Origin: Mya arenaria
Taxonomy: Eukaryota; Mollusca; Bivalvia; Myida; Myidae
Assembly (NCBI RefSeq): GCF_026914265.1
Contig: NC_069124.1
Span: forward strand, 84,778,915-84,842,914
DNA length: 64,000 nt
Direction: 5' to 3'
The translations under genes and the position numbers were made by a program. This document shows positions 1 through 12,041 of the stretch, one piece after another. Each line of letters opens with the position of its first letter. The first letter of the stretch is position 1. A model generated the notes under the pieces. It made no database searches, had not been told where the DNA came from, and saw only the letters and a list, made by a program, of their open reading frames with translations.

Positions 1-29
1 AGCTTGCTAGCAAGACCATTTAAGTGCTG

Positions 30-30
<1 letters not shown>

Positions 31-82
<52 letters not shown>
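31..82. repeat. (TA)n microsatellite
   Basis: About 50 bases of uninterrupted TA dinucleotide. The following bases up to about 450 are AT-rich and I recognise nothing in them. Confidence 0.95.
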
Positions 83-85
<3 letters not shown>

Positions 86-451
86 TACATCATTTGTGCA
101 AGGTTTTGACATGAAACATAGCAAATGTTACCAGTGACAATATCCATATGTCCGAAAAGCTCATAACATAATAATTTATGAGCGTTAGTTCAATTTGTGA
201 CCCTTGATAAACCTATACAACAACTAAGGACCATTTGAAATTGAATGTGCCATCGTTTCGATGATTTACGTCCTTACATTGAACCTTTCTACATACCGGT
301 TGTTTTGAAAATGTGAAACAAATTGTGTTGGCATGATTTCTGGCCTACATGCAAACAGTATGTATCATCATTTAAAGAAACAAAAAAAACAAACAAGTGA
401 AACTCGTTGTGGTATGCCAGATCATAAGAGTAACACTGTTCAATCTCAGTG

Positions 452-1200
452 CTGTGGAACTCACTACCAGAAAACTACAGAACATGTTCAAACTTTAATC
501 AATTTAAATCTCTTATGGCTTCTTGGAATGGTCAAAACTGTAGATGCATTGCCTGTAATTCCTCATCAAATTAAATTATTGTTTTCTCTTTTTCTAACTT
601 AACTTGCATGTCAACTTGTGCTTATTATTTTTGATTTGTGCTTGCTTGTGACAAAGTTGTTGCATCTTTGTAGTCAATATTTCTGCTTTTGTTCCATGCA
701 TGTAAACTTGTTTAGGACATCATAACATCCATTCTGTTTTATATGTGTCGTATAATCTTATTTCTGATTTCATTAAATGTTTTAATATGTTCCTGAGAAT
801 GTTAAGCTAATGTAGTTACCCTCTGTGAGAAAGTTGCTGATCAGTTCCTCTCAAATCTGATTTGGGGCGATAATTGATTTCTTAAAACCATTTTTCTTTG
901 CAGTCGCACTTTTGTGCTGGTATTGATAATTCAGTGTTTTATTTACACAAGTTCTTATAGCAGTTTTTAGGCCACTGGTCAGGATCAGCAGCTTTAGATG
1001 TGCTTAATATGTGTGCTTTTAGATGATATATAATATAGAAATATCTAATACTTTTTCCTTTTATAGCTATTTTTACTCTTGTTGATCTCATATACATTTG
1101 TTAACGGTCGGTTAAAAAGCTCATCAGAGCTTATGTTACATATGTTTGTGTCTTGCCGACTTGAAATAAAACTTATTGTATTGTATTGTATCGTATTGTA
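452..1200 (+). mobile_element. 3' end of a non-LTR retrotransposon (LINE), decayed
   Basis: The frame 452-574 reads LWNSLPENYRTCSNF, then FKSLMASW, then a Cys-rich tail NCRCIACN and a stop. The pattern LWNSLP...F+..L..W..C.C..C is typical of the extreme C-terminus of many metazoan LINE reverse-transcriptase ORFs. An in-frame stop lies just upstream, so the ORF is broken. The next 600 bases, AT-rich and without coding signal, fit a 3' UTR. They end in AATAAA near 1167 followed by a TATTG/TTGTA pentanucleotide tail (about 1171-1200), a LINE-type 3' end also seen in other copies in this window. The 5' part is not recognisable. The clade cannot be assigned by eye. Confidence 0.7.
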
Positions 1201-1491
1201 GATTAAAAATGATTCTTGTGATGATTTTTTCTAATATGGATATAAAGTTCATCGAATGTATTGCAGGATCACGCATTTAACTAGTTGTATTCAATCTGCA
1301 AATCAATATATACCTACCAAACCCGCAGACAAGAGTGACGAAGCGATATGTGGTGTACAGAAAACTGTCAAAACATCTGTCAATTCGATGGTATGGTATT
1401 AAATTTATCTTTATTCCATCGCTATCGACCTACTTTCGGTTCAGAAAATTGTCGGTGCTAGCGTTCAATGTTACTGTGGTAAAAGATCCCA

Positions 1492-4400
1492 ATGGCCAAC
1501 TCCGGCAAATTTAATGTTTTACTTGGTTTAACTGGAAGTGTTGCAAGTATAAAGGCTTCTCAGATTGTATCTTCATTAATTGACGAAAAGGTGGGTTAAA
1601 ACAAGTGCTGACATTTAAATGTAGAATAAATGATCGTAATCTTCTACAATATAAGACATGTCATATAACTCTATCTATCTATATTAAGGCGTCACAATAC
1701 TGAGGCAATTGTACTCGTATTTGGTATGTTACATGTCTACATCCCTTTCCACAACGAGACCCAGCTCACAACGAGTCTCAGTTTATATAGATGTACGTAC
1801 ATGTACCTCTGCTCAGCCAGATTCATTCCCTGGAGTCATTGTTAACAAAACTCAGTCAATGTCCACAACGAGACTCTGGCCCTTTCCATTATATTAGACT
1901 TACTTATTGGCCAAGACCAAGTCACTTTCAACAACAAAATTTGTTCTATGAAATCAAGATTATTGGGATTCTATTCACAATAAGGCTCGGTCCCTGTTCC
2001 CAACTAGTCTCATTATCCGAACACAGCGAGGCTTCCACAAGAATGACTCAGTCTCTGTCCACAAGAATGACTCTGTCCATAAAGATGACTCAGTCCCTGT
2101 CCACAAGAATGAATCACTAGTCAGTCTCTGTCAACAAGAATGACTCATTCCCTGACCACAAGAATGACTCAGTCTCTGTCCACAAGAATGACCCAGTCCC
2201 TGACCACTAAAATGACCCAGTCTCTGTCCACAAGAATGACTCAGTCTCTGTCCACAAGAATGACTCAGCCTCTGTCCACACCAATGACCCAGTCTCTATC
2301 CACAAGAGTGACCAAGTCTCTGTCCACAAGAATGACTCAGTCTCTGTCCACAAGAATGACCCAGTCTCTGTACACAAGAATGACTCAGTCCCTGTCCACA
2401 AGAATGACTCGGTCCCTGTCCAGAAGAATGACTCAGTCTCTGTCCACAAGAATGACTCAGTCCCTGTCCACAAGAATGACTCAGTCTCTGTCCACAAGAA
2501 TGACTCAGTCTCAGTCCACAATAATGACTCAGTCTCTGTCCTCAAGAATGACTCAGTCTTTGTCCTCAAGAATGACTCAGTCTCTGTCCACAAGAATGAC
2601 TTGAAGTCTCTGTCGACAAGAGTGACTCAGTCACTGTCCCCAAGAATGATTCAGTCTCTGTCCACAAGAATGACTCAATCTCTGTCCCCAAGAATGACCC
2701 AGCCTCTGTCCACAAGAATAACTCAGTCTCTGTCCACAAGAGTGACCAAGTCTCTGTCCACAAGAATGACTCAGTCACTGTCCCCAAGAATGATTCAGTC
2801 TCTGTCCACAAGAATGACTCAATCTCTGTCCCCAAGAATGACCCAGCCTCTGTCCACAAGAATAACTCAGTCTCTGTCCACAAGAGTGACCAAGTCTCTG
2901 TCCACAAGAATGACTCAGTCACTGTCCACAAGAATGACTCAGTCTCTGTTTACAAGAGTGACCCAGTCCCTGTGCTCAAGAATGACTCAGTCACTGTCCA
3001 CAAGAATGACTCAGTCTCTGTCCCCAGTAATGACCCAGTCTCTATACACAAGAATGACTCAGTCCCTGTCCACAAGAATGACTCAGTCCCTGTCCACAAG
3101 AATGACTCAGTCCCTGTCGACAAGAGTGACTCAGTCTCTGTCCACAAGAATGACTCAGATCCTATCCACAAGAATGACTCGGTCTCTGTCCACAAGAATG
3201 ACTCAGTCCCTATCAACAACAATGACTCAGTCCCTGACCACTAGAATGACTCAGATCCTATCCACAAGAATGACTCAGTCTCTGTCCACAAGAATGACTC
3301 AGTCTCTATCCACAACAATGACTCAGTCCCTGTCCACAATAATGACTCAGTCTCTGTCCACAAGAATGACTCAGTCTCTGTCCACAAGAATCACTCAGTC
3401 TCAGTCCACAAGAATCACTCAGTCCATGACCACAAGAATGACTCAATCTCTGTCCACAAGAATGACTCAATCTCTGTCCACAAGAATGACTCAGTCTCTG
3501 TCCACAATAATGACTCAGTCCATGTCCACAAGAATGACTCAGTCTCTGTCCACAAGAATGACTCAGTCTCTGTCCACAAGAATGACTCATTCTATGTCCA
3601 CAAGAATGACCCAGTCTCAGTCCACAAGAATGACTCAGTCTATGTCCACAAGAATGACCCAGTCCCTGTCGACAAGAGTGACTCAGTCTCTGTCCACAAG
3701 AATGACTCAGTCCCTATCCACAAGAATGACTCAGTCTCTGTCCACAAGAATGACTCAGTCTTTGTCCACAAGAATGACTCAGTCCCTATCAACAACAATG
3801 ACTCAGTCCCTGACCACACGAATGACTCAGTCTCTGTCCACAAGAATGACTCAGTCTCTGTCCACAACAATGACTCAGTCCCTATCCACAACAATGACTC
3901 AGTCACTGACCACAATAATGACTCAGTCTCTGTCCAAAAGAATGACTCAGTCTCTGTCCACAAGAATGACTCATTCCCTGACCACAAGAATGACTCAATC
4001 TCTGTCCACAAGAATGACTTAATCTCTGTCCACAAGAATGACTCATTCTATGTCCACAAGAATGACCCAGTCTCAGTCCACAAGAATGAATCCATCTCTG
4101 TCCACAAGAATGACTCAATCCCTGTCCACAAGAATGACCCAGTCTCAGTCCACAAGAATGACTCAGTCTCTGTCCACAAGAATGACTCAGTCCCTGTCCA
4201 CAAGAATGACTCAGTCTCTGTCCACAAGAATGACTCAGTCTCTGTTCACAAGAGTGACTCAGTTTATGTTCTCAAGTATAACTTAGTCTCCGTTCTCAAA
4301 AATGACTCGGTCTCTGTATTCAAGAATGACTTAGTATCTCTCAACAAGATTGAATAAGTCCCTTTTCACAGGAATGTTTTGCTGTTATTCTAATATTCAA

Positions 4401-7400
4401 TTGAAATTAAAAATAATGCTATGCTAATGTATTTATTCATGAACCGCAACACGCTTTGCATTTTAATGTTTTAAAGGGGCGCAAAATAGGATTATGCAAT
4501 ATTTTTTTTAATTTAAGTGCATTACTCTGTTAAACTTATCTTACTAAGTGATCAAAACAGAAATAAATACATATGATTTGTGTAAAGATGACGGAACATA
4601 TGCAATATTTTGGCGCCTTTTCAAATGCAGAATTTGTGGCCACAAAATTATTAAACACATAACATTGATGCTTTTTTGTTTGATCATTAATGTCAATTCA
4701 GTTAACCATGATAATGCAATATAATGATTTTTGGGCATCAACCTGTATTGTACCCCTTCAATCATTTGATTTTTAATCCCACGCCACGTAGTGGGGAGGG
4801 GATTATAGGAATGCACTTCGTCCGTCTGCCAGTCTGTCTGTCTGTCTGTCCGTCCGTCTGGCCGTAAAATTTCATGTCCGGGCTATAACTTTCTTATGCA
4901 TTGATGGATTACCATATTACTTGGTACAAATGTTGTCCTCATGGAGACGATGTGCAGTGACCTTGACCCGGGTCCATACCTTATAGGTCAAGGTCACACA
5001 AGACATTTAAAGGCCAGAGTAAACATGCTCGTTTCCGCGCTATAACTTACTTATGCATTAATGGATTACCATATTACTTGGTACAAATGTTGTCCTCATG
5101 GAGACGATGTGCAGTGATCTTGACCCGGATCCATACCTCAAAGGTCAAGGTCACACAAGACATTTAAAGATCAGGGTACACATGCTCGCTTCCGTGCTAT
5201 AACTTACTTATGCATTAATGGATTACCATATTACTTGGTACAAATGTTGTCCTCATGGAGACGATGTGCAGTGATCTTGACCCGGATCCATACCTCAAAG
5301 GTCAAGGTCACGCAAGACATTTAAAGATCAGGGTACACATGCTCGCTTCCGTGCTATAACTTACTTATGCATTAATGGATTACCATATTACTTGGTACAA
5401 ATGTTGTCCTTATTGAGACGATGTGCAGTGACCTTGCTCCGGGTCCATACATCAAAGGTCAAGGTCAGACGAGACATTTAAAGATCAGAGTACACATGCT
5501 CGTGTCCGGGCTATAACTTTCTTATGCATTGATGGATTACCATATTACATGGTACAAATGTTGTCCTCATGGAGACGATGTGCAGTGACCTTGACCCGGG
5601 TCCATACCTTATAGGTCAAGGTCACACAAGACATTTAAAGGCTAGAGAAAACATGCTCGTTTCCGCGCTATAACTTACTTATGCATTAATGGATTACCAT
5701 ATTACTTGGTACAAATGTTGTCCTCATGGAGACGATGTGCAGTGATCTTGACCCGGATCCATACCTCAAAGGTCAAGGTCACACAAGACATTTAAAGATC
5801 AGGGTACACATGCTCGCTTCCGTGCTATAACTTACTTATGCATTAATGGATTACCATATTACTTGGTACAAATGTTGTCCTTATTGAGACGATGTGCAGT
5901 GACCTTGCTCCGGGTCCATACATCAAAGGTCAAGGTCAGACGAGACATTTAAAGATCAGAGTACACATGCTCGTGTCCGCGCTATAACTTACGTATGCAT
6001 TGATGGATTACCATATTACTTGGTACAAATGTTGTCCTTATTGAGACGATGTGCAGTGACCTTGACCCGGGTCCATACCTCAAAGGTCAAGGTCATACCA
6101 TATTACTGGGTACAAATGTTGTCCTTATTGAGACGATGTGCAGTGACCTTGACCCGGGTCCATACCTCAAAGGTCAAGGTCACACGATACATTTAAAGGT
6201 CAGAGTACACATGCTCGTGTCCGCGCTATAACTTACTTATGCATGGATGGATTACCATATTACTTGGTACAAATGTTGTCCTCATTAAGACGATGTGCAG
6301 TGACCTTGACTCGGGTCCATACCTCAAAGGTCAAGGTCACACGAGACACTTAAAGGACAGAGTACACATGCTCGTGTCCGCGCTATAACTTACTTATGCA
6401 TTGATGGATTACCATATTACTTTATCGAAAATACTTAAGGCTTGCTATTTCATCGATGTTATAAATCAAGGACTCATTTTCCTTCTTTTATTTTAGCCAA
6501 AAAAAACTTGACATTGATCTGACCTACACTACACACAATATGAATAACTTTAACAAATATCCTTTTATAATATGTTCATATATCCAAGAATGTTTAGGTT
6601 ACTGATCAAACAACTTGTATTTCCTATATTCCCACTCTTGACCAGTGGATGTGTTCAATTTCGGTCAGATTTAACGTACCAGTCAGGTTGTGAGAAAAAC
6701 AAAATATACTAAAAAACAACGGCGGGGGATATAGCCGTCCATCGGACTGCCTTGTCATATTTTAAATCGGTAACTATGTTCAATGTATGGACAGAAGCAG
6801 CACTATTGTTATTGGCGTCTTTAATAAACTCCTTAACGTGAAATTGTCAAATTTAATAAATGTGTGCATTTCCCCTTCAGTTCAACGTGAAGGTTGTCGT
6901 CTCGGAGAATGCGAAACACTTCCTGGACATACCGACATTTCCCGTGCCGGTCATTGACGACGCGGAAGAGTGGAAGGTGAGGCGGTGTCTGTGGATATTT
7001 TGATTGAAGTTTAAAGCAAACTCTTTTCTTTTACGGGCAATACTTATATTATTTTTTCCACATAATGTTTGTGCTTCAATGTTTGTTGTATTCGGATTAT
7101 GCGTAATAGACCAATATACGTCAATTACAAATGATTTCTACATATCAACACTTACAGGGCTGGAGCAAGCGAGGGGACCCTGTGCTGCACATCGAGCTAC
7201 GTCGCTGGGCGGACATGATGCTTATAGCACCCTTAGACGCCAACACCATGGCTAAAATCGCGACAGGAATATGTGATAACCTTCTCGTAAATATGCTATT
7301 GATTGTTCTTGAATCAATTTTATTCTTTGGTCGTGTAATAACATATTCATGACAAAGTGTATAATATTTAATATATATGTATAGATAAAAAGATATGTAT

Positions 7401-9957
7401 ATACAAATACTAATGCTGCGGTGTTTGTGCGTTGTAGACATGCGTTGTTCGGGCGTGGGAAATGTCCAAGCCGCTACTGTTGGCGCCTGCCATGAACACG
7501 TGTATGTGGGAACATCCGGTCACGCGGGAACAGCTGGTTCGCCTGAGGGGCTTGGGCTACATCTACATCCCTGTGGTGGAGAAGACACTTGTCTGTGGCG
7601 ACTCAGGTACGTGCTGCCTGTCAAATGCACCCAGTTTGGGCATATCATTGAAACTCATATACAGTAATATTATATGTGTGTTGTTCATAACTGTGTAATC
7701 ATTTTTAAACAGGTTTTCACATAGTGAAACCTTGTTATTAGAATGGCGAACGTCGTTGTTCGGGCGGGCGAGCGGGCGGGCGGCCGGGCGGCGTCAAACT
7801 CACCTTTGAAACTGAATAACTTTAGTAAGGGATGACATATCTTGACCAAACTTGGTCTATAGGAAGAGTTTATGGAGACCTTTCATGGGATTGCGTTTGG
7901 GGTCCCGAGGGTCAAGGTCAAGGTCACTGTAACTAAAAATAGAAAAACGGTTGAAACTGAATAACTTTAGTTAGGGATGACATATCTTGACTAAACTTGG
8001 TCAATAGGAAGAGTTTATGGAGACCTTTCATGGGATTGCGTTTGGTGTCCCTAGGGTCAAGGGCAAGGTCACTGTTACTAAAAATAGAAAAACGGTTGAA
8101 ACTGAATAACTTTAGTTAAGGATGACATATCTTGACTAAACTTGGTCTATAGGAAAGGTTTATGGATACCTTGCATGGGATTGCGTTTGGGGTCCCTAGG
8201 GTCAAGGTCAAGGTCACTTTTACTAAAAATAGAAAAACGGTTGAAACTGAATAACTTTAGTTAGGGTTGACATATCTTGACCAAACTTGATCAATAGGAA
8301 GAGTTTATTAACATTGCGTTTGGGGTCCCTAGAGTCAAGGTCAAGGTCACTGTTACTAAAAACAGAAAACAGTTGAAACTGAATAACTTTAGGTAGGGAT
8401 GACATATCTTGACTAAACTTGGTCTATATGAAGAGTTTATGGAGACCTTTCATGGGATTGTGTTTGGGGTCCCTAGGTTCAAGGTCAAGGTGACTGTTAC
8501 TAAAAATAGAAAAACAGTTGAAACTGAATAACTTTAGTTAGGGGTGACATATCTTGACTTAACTTGGTCTATAGGAAGAGTTTGTGGAGACCTTTCATGG
8601 GATTGCGTTTGGGGTCCCTAGGGTCAAGGTCAAGGTCACTGTTACTAAAAATAGAAAAATGGTTGAAATTGAATAACTTTAGTTAGGGTTGACATATCTT
8701 GACCAAACTTGGTCAATAGGAAGAGTTTATGGATACCTTTCATGTGATTGCGTTTGGGGTCGGTTAAGGTCAAGGTCACTGTTAATAAAAATAGAAAAAA
8801 ACAGTTGAAACTGAATAACTTTAGTTAGGGATGTCATTTCTTGACTAAACTTGGTCAATAGGAAGAGTTTATGGAGACCTTTCATTGGATTGCGTTTGGG
8901 GTCCCTAGGGTCACGGTCAAGGTCACTGTTTCTAAAAATATAAAAACGGTTGAAACTGAATAACTTTAGTTAAGGATGACATATCTTGACAAAACTTGGT
9001 CTGTAGGAAGGGTTTATTGAGACCTTTCATGGGATTGCGTTTGGGGTCCCTAGGGTCAAGGTCACTGTAACTTAAAATAGAAAAACGGTTGAAACTGAAT
9101 AACTTTAGTTAGGGATGACATATCTTGACCAAACTTGGTCAATAGGAAGAGTTTATGGATATCTTTCATGGGATTTTGTTTGGGGTCCCTAGGGTCAAGG
9201 TCATTGTTACTAAAAATAGAAAAACAGTTGAAACTGAATAACTTTAGTAAGGGGTGACTTATCTTGACTAAACTTGGTCTATAGGAAGAGTTAATGGAGA
9301 TTTTTTATGGGATTGTGTTTGGGGTCCCTTGGTTCAAGGTCAAGGTGACTGTTACTAAAAATAGAAAAACAGTTGAAACTGAATAACTTAAGGGTTGACA
9401 TATCTTGACCAAACTTGGTCTATAGAAAGAGTTTATGGATACCTATCATGGGATTGCGTTTGGGATCTCTAGATTCAAGGTCAAGGTCACGGTTACTAAA
9501 AATAAAAAAAGGTTGAAACTGAATAAATTAAGTTAGGGTTGACATATCCTGACCCAACTTGGTCTATAGGAAGAGTTTATGGGTACCTTTCAATGGATTG
9601 CATTTGGGGTCCCTAGGGTCAAGGTCACTGTTACTAAAACTAGAAAAACAGACACAGGCTGAAGTTCTTTTGTCAATCATTAAAAACCTGGTTTCGTTAC
9701 ATTGCGGCGTTTCTTGTTATTTTATAGCTACGTCTAGCTTAAACTTTACCTTTTACGAAATTTGTCTTGACGGTGTTCTTAGAAAGCAGTATTTTCAAAT
9801 TTAAGGGCAAGGTGCAATGGCTGAAGTTCCGACAATCATACAAACTGTTTGTGACGTCAGAGAGCGCCTCACTGCAAACGCCGGTGACATTATTGAAATA
9901 AAAAATGACGACAGAAAAAGGAAACATGACGATAACGGTGTTGATTGTGCTTCTTGA
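1492..9957 (+). CDS. PPCDC: Phosphopantothenoylcysteine decarboxylase, five exons, complete
   Basis: Exons: 1492-1590, 6881-6976, 7158-7286, 7438-7606, 9806-9957 (645 nt, 214 aa; the human enzyme is 204 aa). Every intron is GT-AG and all phases join. The enzyme is an FMN-dependent flavoprotein that decarboxylates 4'-phosphopantothenoylcysteine to 4'-phosphopantetheine in coenzyme A synthesis. Visible family motifs: a flavin-binding start LLGLTGSVASIKA; LHIELRRWADMMLIAPLDAN, carrying the catalytic His of the family and the APLDANT segment; PAMNTCMWEHP; and the substrate-flap Cys in VCGD, which continues across the last intron as SGQGAMAEV. The start is firm: an in-frame TAA lies at 1480-1482, only 9 bases upstream of the ATG. 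The C-terminus is short, charged and Lys/Asp-rich. Intron 1 (5.3 kb) and intron 4 (2.2 kb) are swollen by tandem repeats, while introns 2 and 3 are compact. I see no frameshift or missing key residue. Confidence 0.95.
1591..2030. other. PPCDC intron 1, start of intron
   Basis: No gene is seen. From about 1740 there are scattered imperfect copies of the phrase 'tccacaacgagac', which look like outlying, diverged relatives of the 24-bp minisatellite that follows. Confidence 0.5.
2031..4350. repeat. 24-bp minisatellite (about 95 units) in PPCDC intron 1
   Basis: The unit is approximately 'cacaagaatgactcagtc' plus 'tctgtc'. Units vary at a few positions (tctctg/tccctg, gaatga/gagtga). Most contain TGACTCA, the palindromic core of an AP-1 (TRE) site. 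Because 24 is divisible by three and the unit lacks stops in several frames, the array carries open frames on both strands (for example 2601-4022 plus, repeating STRMTQSL). I treat those as repeat artefacts. Units decay toward both edges. A 144-bp six-unit block is duplicated in tandem near 2627 and 2771. Confidence 0.95.
4351..4780. other. AT-rich intron 1 sequence
   Basis: No gene or repeat is recognised. A short open frame on the minus strand (4544-4816) has no recognisable features and runs into the next repeat. Confidence 0.4.
4785..6425. repeat. 157-bp tandem repeat array in PPCDC intron 1
   Basis: Successive units are marked by 'ccatattacttggtacaaatg' at about 4912, 5069 and 5226, a spacing of 157 bp, giving roughly ten units with one partial unit near 6100. 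Each unit holds 'gacgatgtgcagtgacct', 'tccatacctcaaaggtc' and 'aaggtcacac', and so one or more TCAAGGTCA motifs. The array is headed by a short non-tandem leader with 'ccacgtagtgg' and a run of gtct/gtcc (about 4780-4865), which looks like the end of a dispersed element. Confidence 0.93.
6426..6880. other. End of PPCDC intron 1
   Basis: Unique-looking AT-rich DNA with no gene. It ends in the pyrimidine-rich 3' splice site before exon 2 (6881). Confidence 0.5.
7720..9695. repeat. 146-bp tandem repeat element in PPCDC intron 4
   Basis: Begins near 'aaaccttgttattagaatgg' with a GC-rich cgggcgggcgagcgggcggg stretch. It continues as about twelve units of some 146 bp (for example ggttgaaact at 7949 and 8095) and ends near 'aaaaacctggtttcg'. 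Units share 'gaataactttagttaggg', 'catatcttgac', 'tttggggtccctagggtc', then one or two AAGGTCA motifs and 'actgttactaaaaatag'. Single-unit relatives occur at 12.44-12.78 kb, 17.51-17.84 kb and 46.09-46.35 kb. The last PPCDC exon follows about 110 bases after the end. Confidence 0.92.
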
Positions 9958-10089
9958 CCATTTTTTGAAACACAGACTGCAAAATCAATTAAAGATGCAC
10001 GTTTGCATGCATTGACACACACAGACGATAAGTAAGTCTGCAGTGTTTCACACAACAGGCAAAACCATGTTGTGTCGCCTGCGTAGATA

Positions 10090-10095
10090 AATAAA
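10090..10095 (+). promoter_or_regulatory. Candidate PPCDC polyadenylation signal
   Basis: AATAAA lies 133 bases after the PPCDC stop codon, and a second AATAAA lies near 10159. Either would give a short 3' UTR. This rests on motif and position only. Confidence 0.5.
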
Positions 10096-10165
10096 AGTAT
10101 CGAAGCTGCTGAAGTGTCGATGTTCGAGAAAATTGCTTGCAACCTAAAGGAATAATGGAATAAAT

Positions 10166-10705
10166 GTTGTGAGGTTAGAATAAACTAGGTGGCAATCAGA
10201 AAGCGAGACGTAGCTTTACAGCGCCTTTAATACACTAAATTATAATTGTTTACAAGTTAGATAGCTGCCCAACTATCCATGGAATTATTTCCGTCAGAAT
10301 CGAACTACCCATGTGCTAACCCAATAGAAAGAAAAATTGAAATACATGCCAACATTAAAATACGTATATCTATGTATATCAATGCAAGAGAAATATGAAA
10401 CACTGCAAGCAAGCTAGCACGTACTGTACAGTCTATAACGACACCTGAATATAACGACATTTTCCTCATACCTTTAATGTTGTTTACAATGTCTATACCG
10501 ACAAAAAATTGGAAGTATGTGATATATTAAGTGCCACTTTTTACATAGTTATTTTGCAAACACTCTGGTGCTGTTGCCAGATTTATATATATGAACTGTA
10601 CCAAATAAATTCAGCACGGAATATTTATATATTTATGATTTAAAGAACATTCTGAAAATCCACAACACTGTTATGTTTTAAGTTTCTCCATGCGACCAAT
10701 TCGCA
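10166..10705. other. Intergenic AT-rich DNA
   Basis: No gene, RNA or repeat is recognised between the PPCDC 3' end and the LINE fragment. Confidence 0.4.
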
Positions 10706-11740
10706 TTGATAACATTAACAATGTGTAGAAGATCCAATGAGTATATAACATTTTTATTTGCTATGTATCTAAATGACTTGGAAGAAACTTTAATCATGAA
10801 AGGCCATGATGGCATTGATATTGGTATGTTTAAACTATATCTCATTTTATATGCAGATGATATATGTATTTTTTCTGAAACGGAAAAGGGACTACAAACT
10901 GGTCTATCCATACTTGAAGAATATTGTAATACATGGAAGCTAAAAGTAAATGTCAGTAAAACAAAAATCATGATATTTAAAAAAGGAGGGCGGAGATTAG
11001 GTAACATTATGTTTACTTATAACAATGAAGAAATTGAAATTGTTTATAAATTTAATTATTTGGGAATTGTGTTCACCACAGGTGGATCTTTTAATACGGC
11101 CTTTGAAAGTATAGCCGGTCAAGCCATGAAAGCAATTTACACGATGAAATCGTATCTTGTTAAATTCCCATACATTTCTGTAAGTCACAGATTAGATTTA
11201 TTTGATAAACTTATCGACCCAGTGATATGTTATGGTAGTGAAATCTGGGAATATTCAAATGCACCAGTCTTAGAGAGATTATACCTTAGATTTTATAAGC
11301 AATTACATGTACTTGGAGTCAAATTGCAGACGCAAAATGTCTTTGTCTATGGTGAATTGGGCAAGATGCCATGTAAAAATAGAACTATGTACAATGTCAT
11401 AAGATACTGGACTAAGATTATATGTACATCAGATATTAAGTATGCTAAACTTGAATATGATGTTAAATGACCTAGATATATATCCAAATAAGCCATCTTG
11501 GGCAAAGCATGTTAGACTTGGTTATTCCAGACTGTAGGAAATGTAAGTTTGTTTTTATATCATGTTAAACAAAGAATAAGTGATCAATATAAGCAAAAAT
11601 GGAATGCAGATATAGAAAGTTCAAGTAGAGCATTAACGTATAGACTGTTTGCTGATTTTAAATTTCAACCATATTTAGATATTGTTAGCATTGAAAAGTA
11701 TAGAATCTCACTAACTAAATTACGTGTTTCGTCACATTGA
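10706..11740 (+). mobile_element. Truncated LINE reverse transcriptase fragment
   Basis: The open frame 10706-11470 encodes the second half of a non-LTR reverse transcriptase: the catalytic box YADD in LYADDICIFSETEKGLQ, then LEEYCNTWKLKVNVSKTKIM, the FNYLG segment, and a connection domain with PVICYGSEIWEY and VYGELGKMP. The frame then breaks, and a second open piece (11549-11740) continues with the IDQYKQKW-like and DFKFQPYLDIV regions. The 5' ORF, endonuclease and first RT motifs are absent, so the copy is dead and 5'-truncated. Its sequence is closest in style to the two minus-strand copies at 29-34 kb, probably the same clade. Confidence 0.88.
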
Positions 11741-11759
11741 CTTTGTAAACCTTGAAAAA

Positions 11760-12010
11760 TAGTCATGTTATATAGTAGAGTAGAGTAAATTATTTTATAT
11801 ACGTTTATGGTAACATAGTTTGGTTTATTGGGAAAACATATACAGTAGGCATAAGCCCATAAGTACAGTATACAAATACAATGGTTAGTACATTCATATG
11901 GTTGGCGATGAGTAGTGTGTACATGTAGTAAGATACAGCGAAAGGAGAGTAACTTGCAATACAATAAATAAATATTTCAGGCATTACTCAATGTTTAAGT
12001 TTTAGGAAGG

Positions 12011-12041
<31 letters not shown>

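Noticed and set aside
2601..4022. 473-codon open frame repeating STRMTQSL
   Set aside because: Product of a 24-bp minisatellite (24 divisible by three). It has no unique sequence, opposite-strand frames are also open, and it lies inside PPCDC intron 1.
2031..4350. CRISPR-like regular repeats
   Set aside because: Units are head-to-tail without distinct spacers, inside a eukaryotic intron. This is a minisatellite.
6049..6231. Short open frame with the repeated phrase MCSDLDPGPYLKGQG
   Set aside because: It lies within the 157-bp tandem array, and the repetition is from the array.
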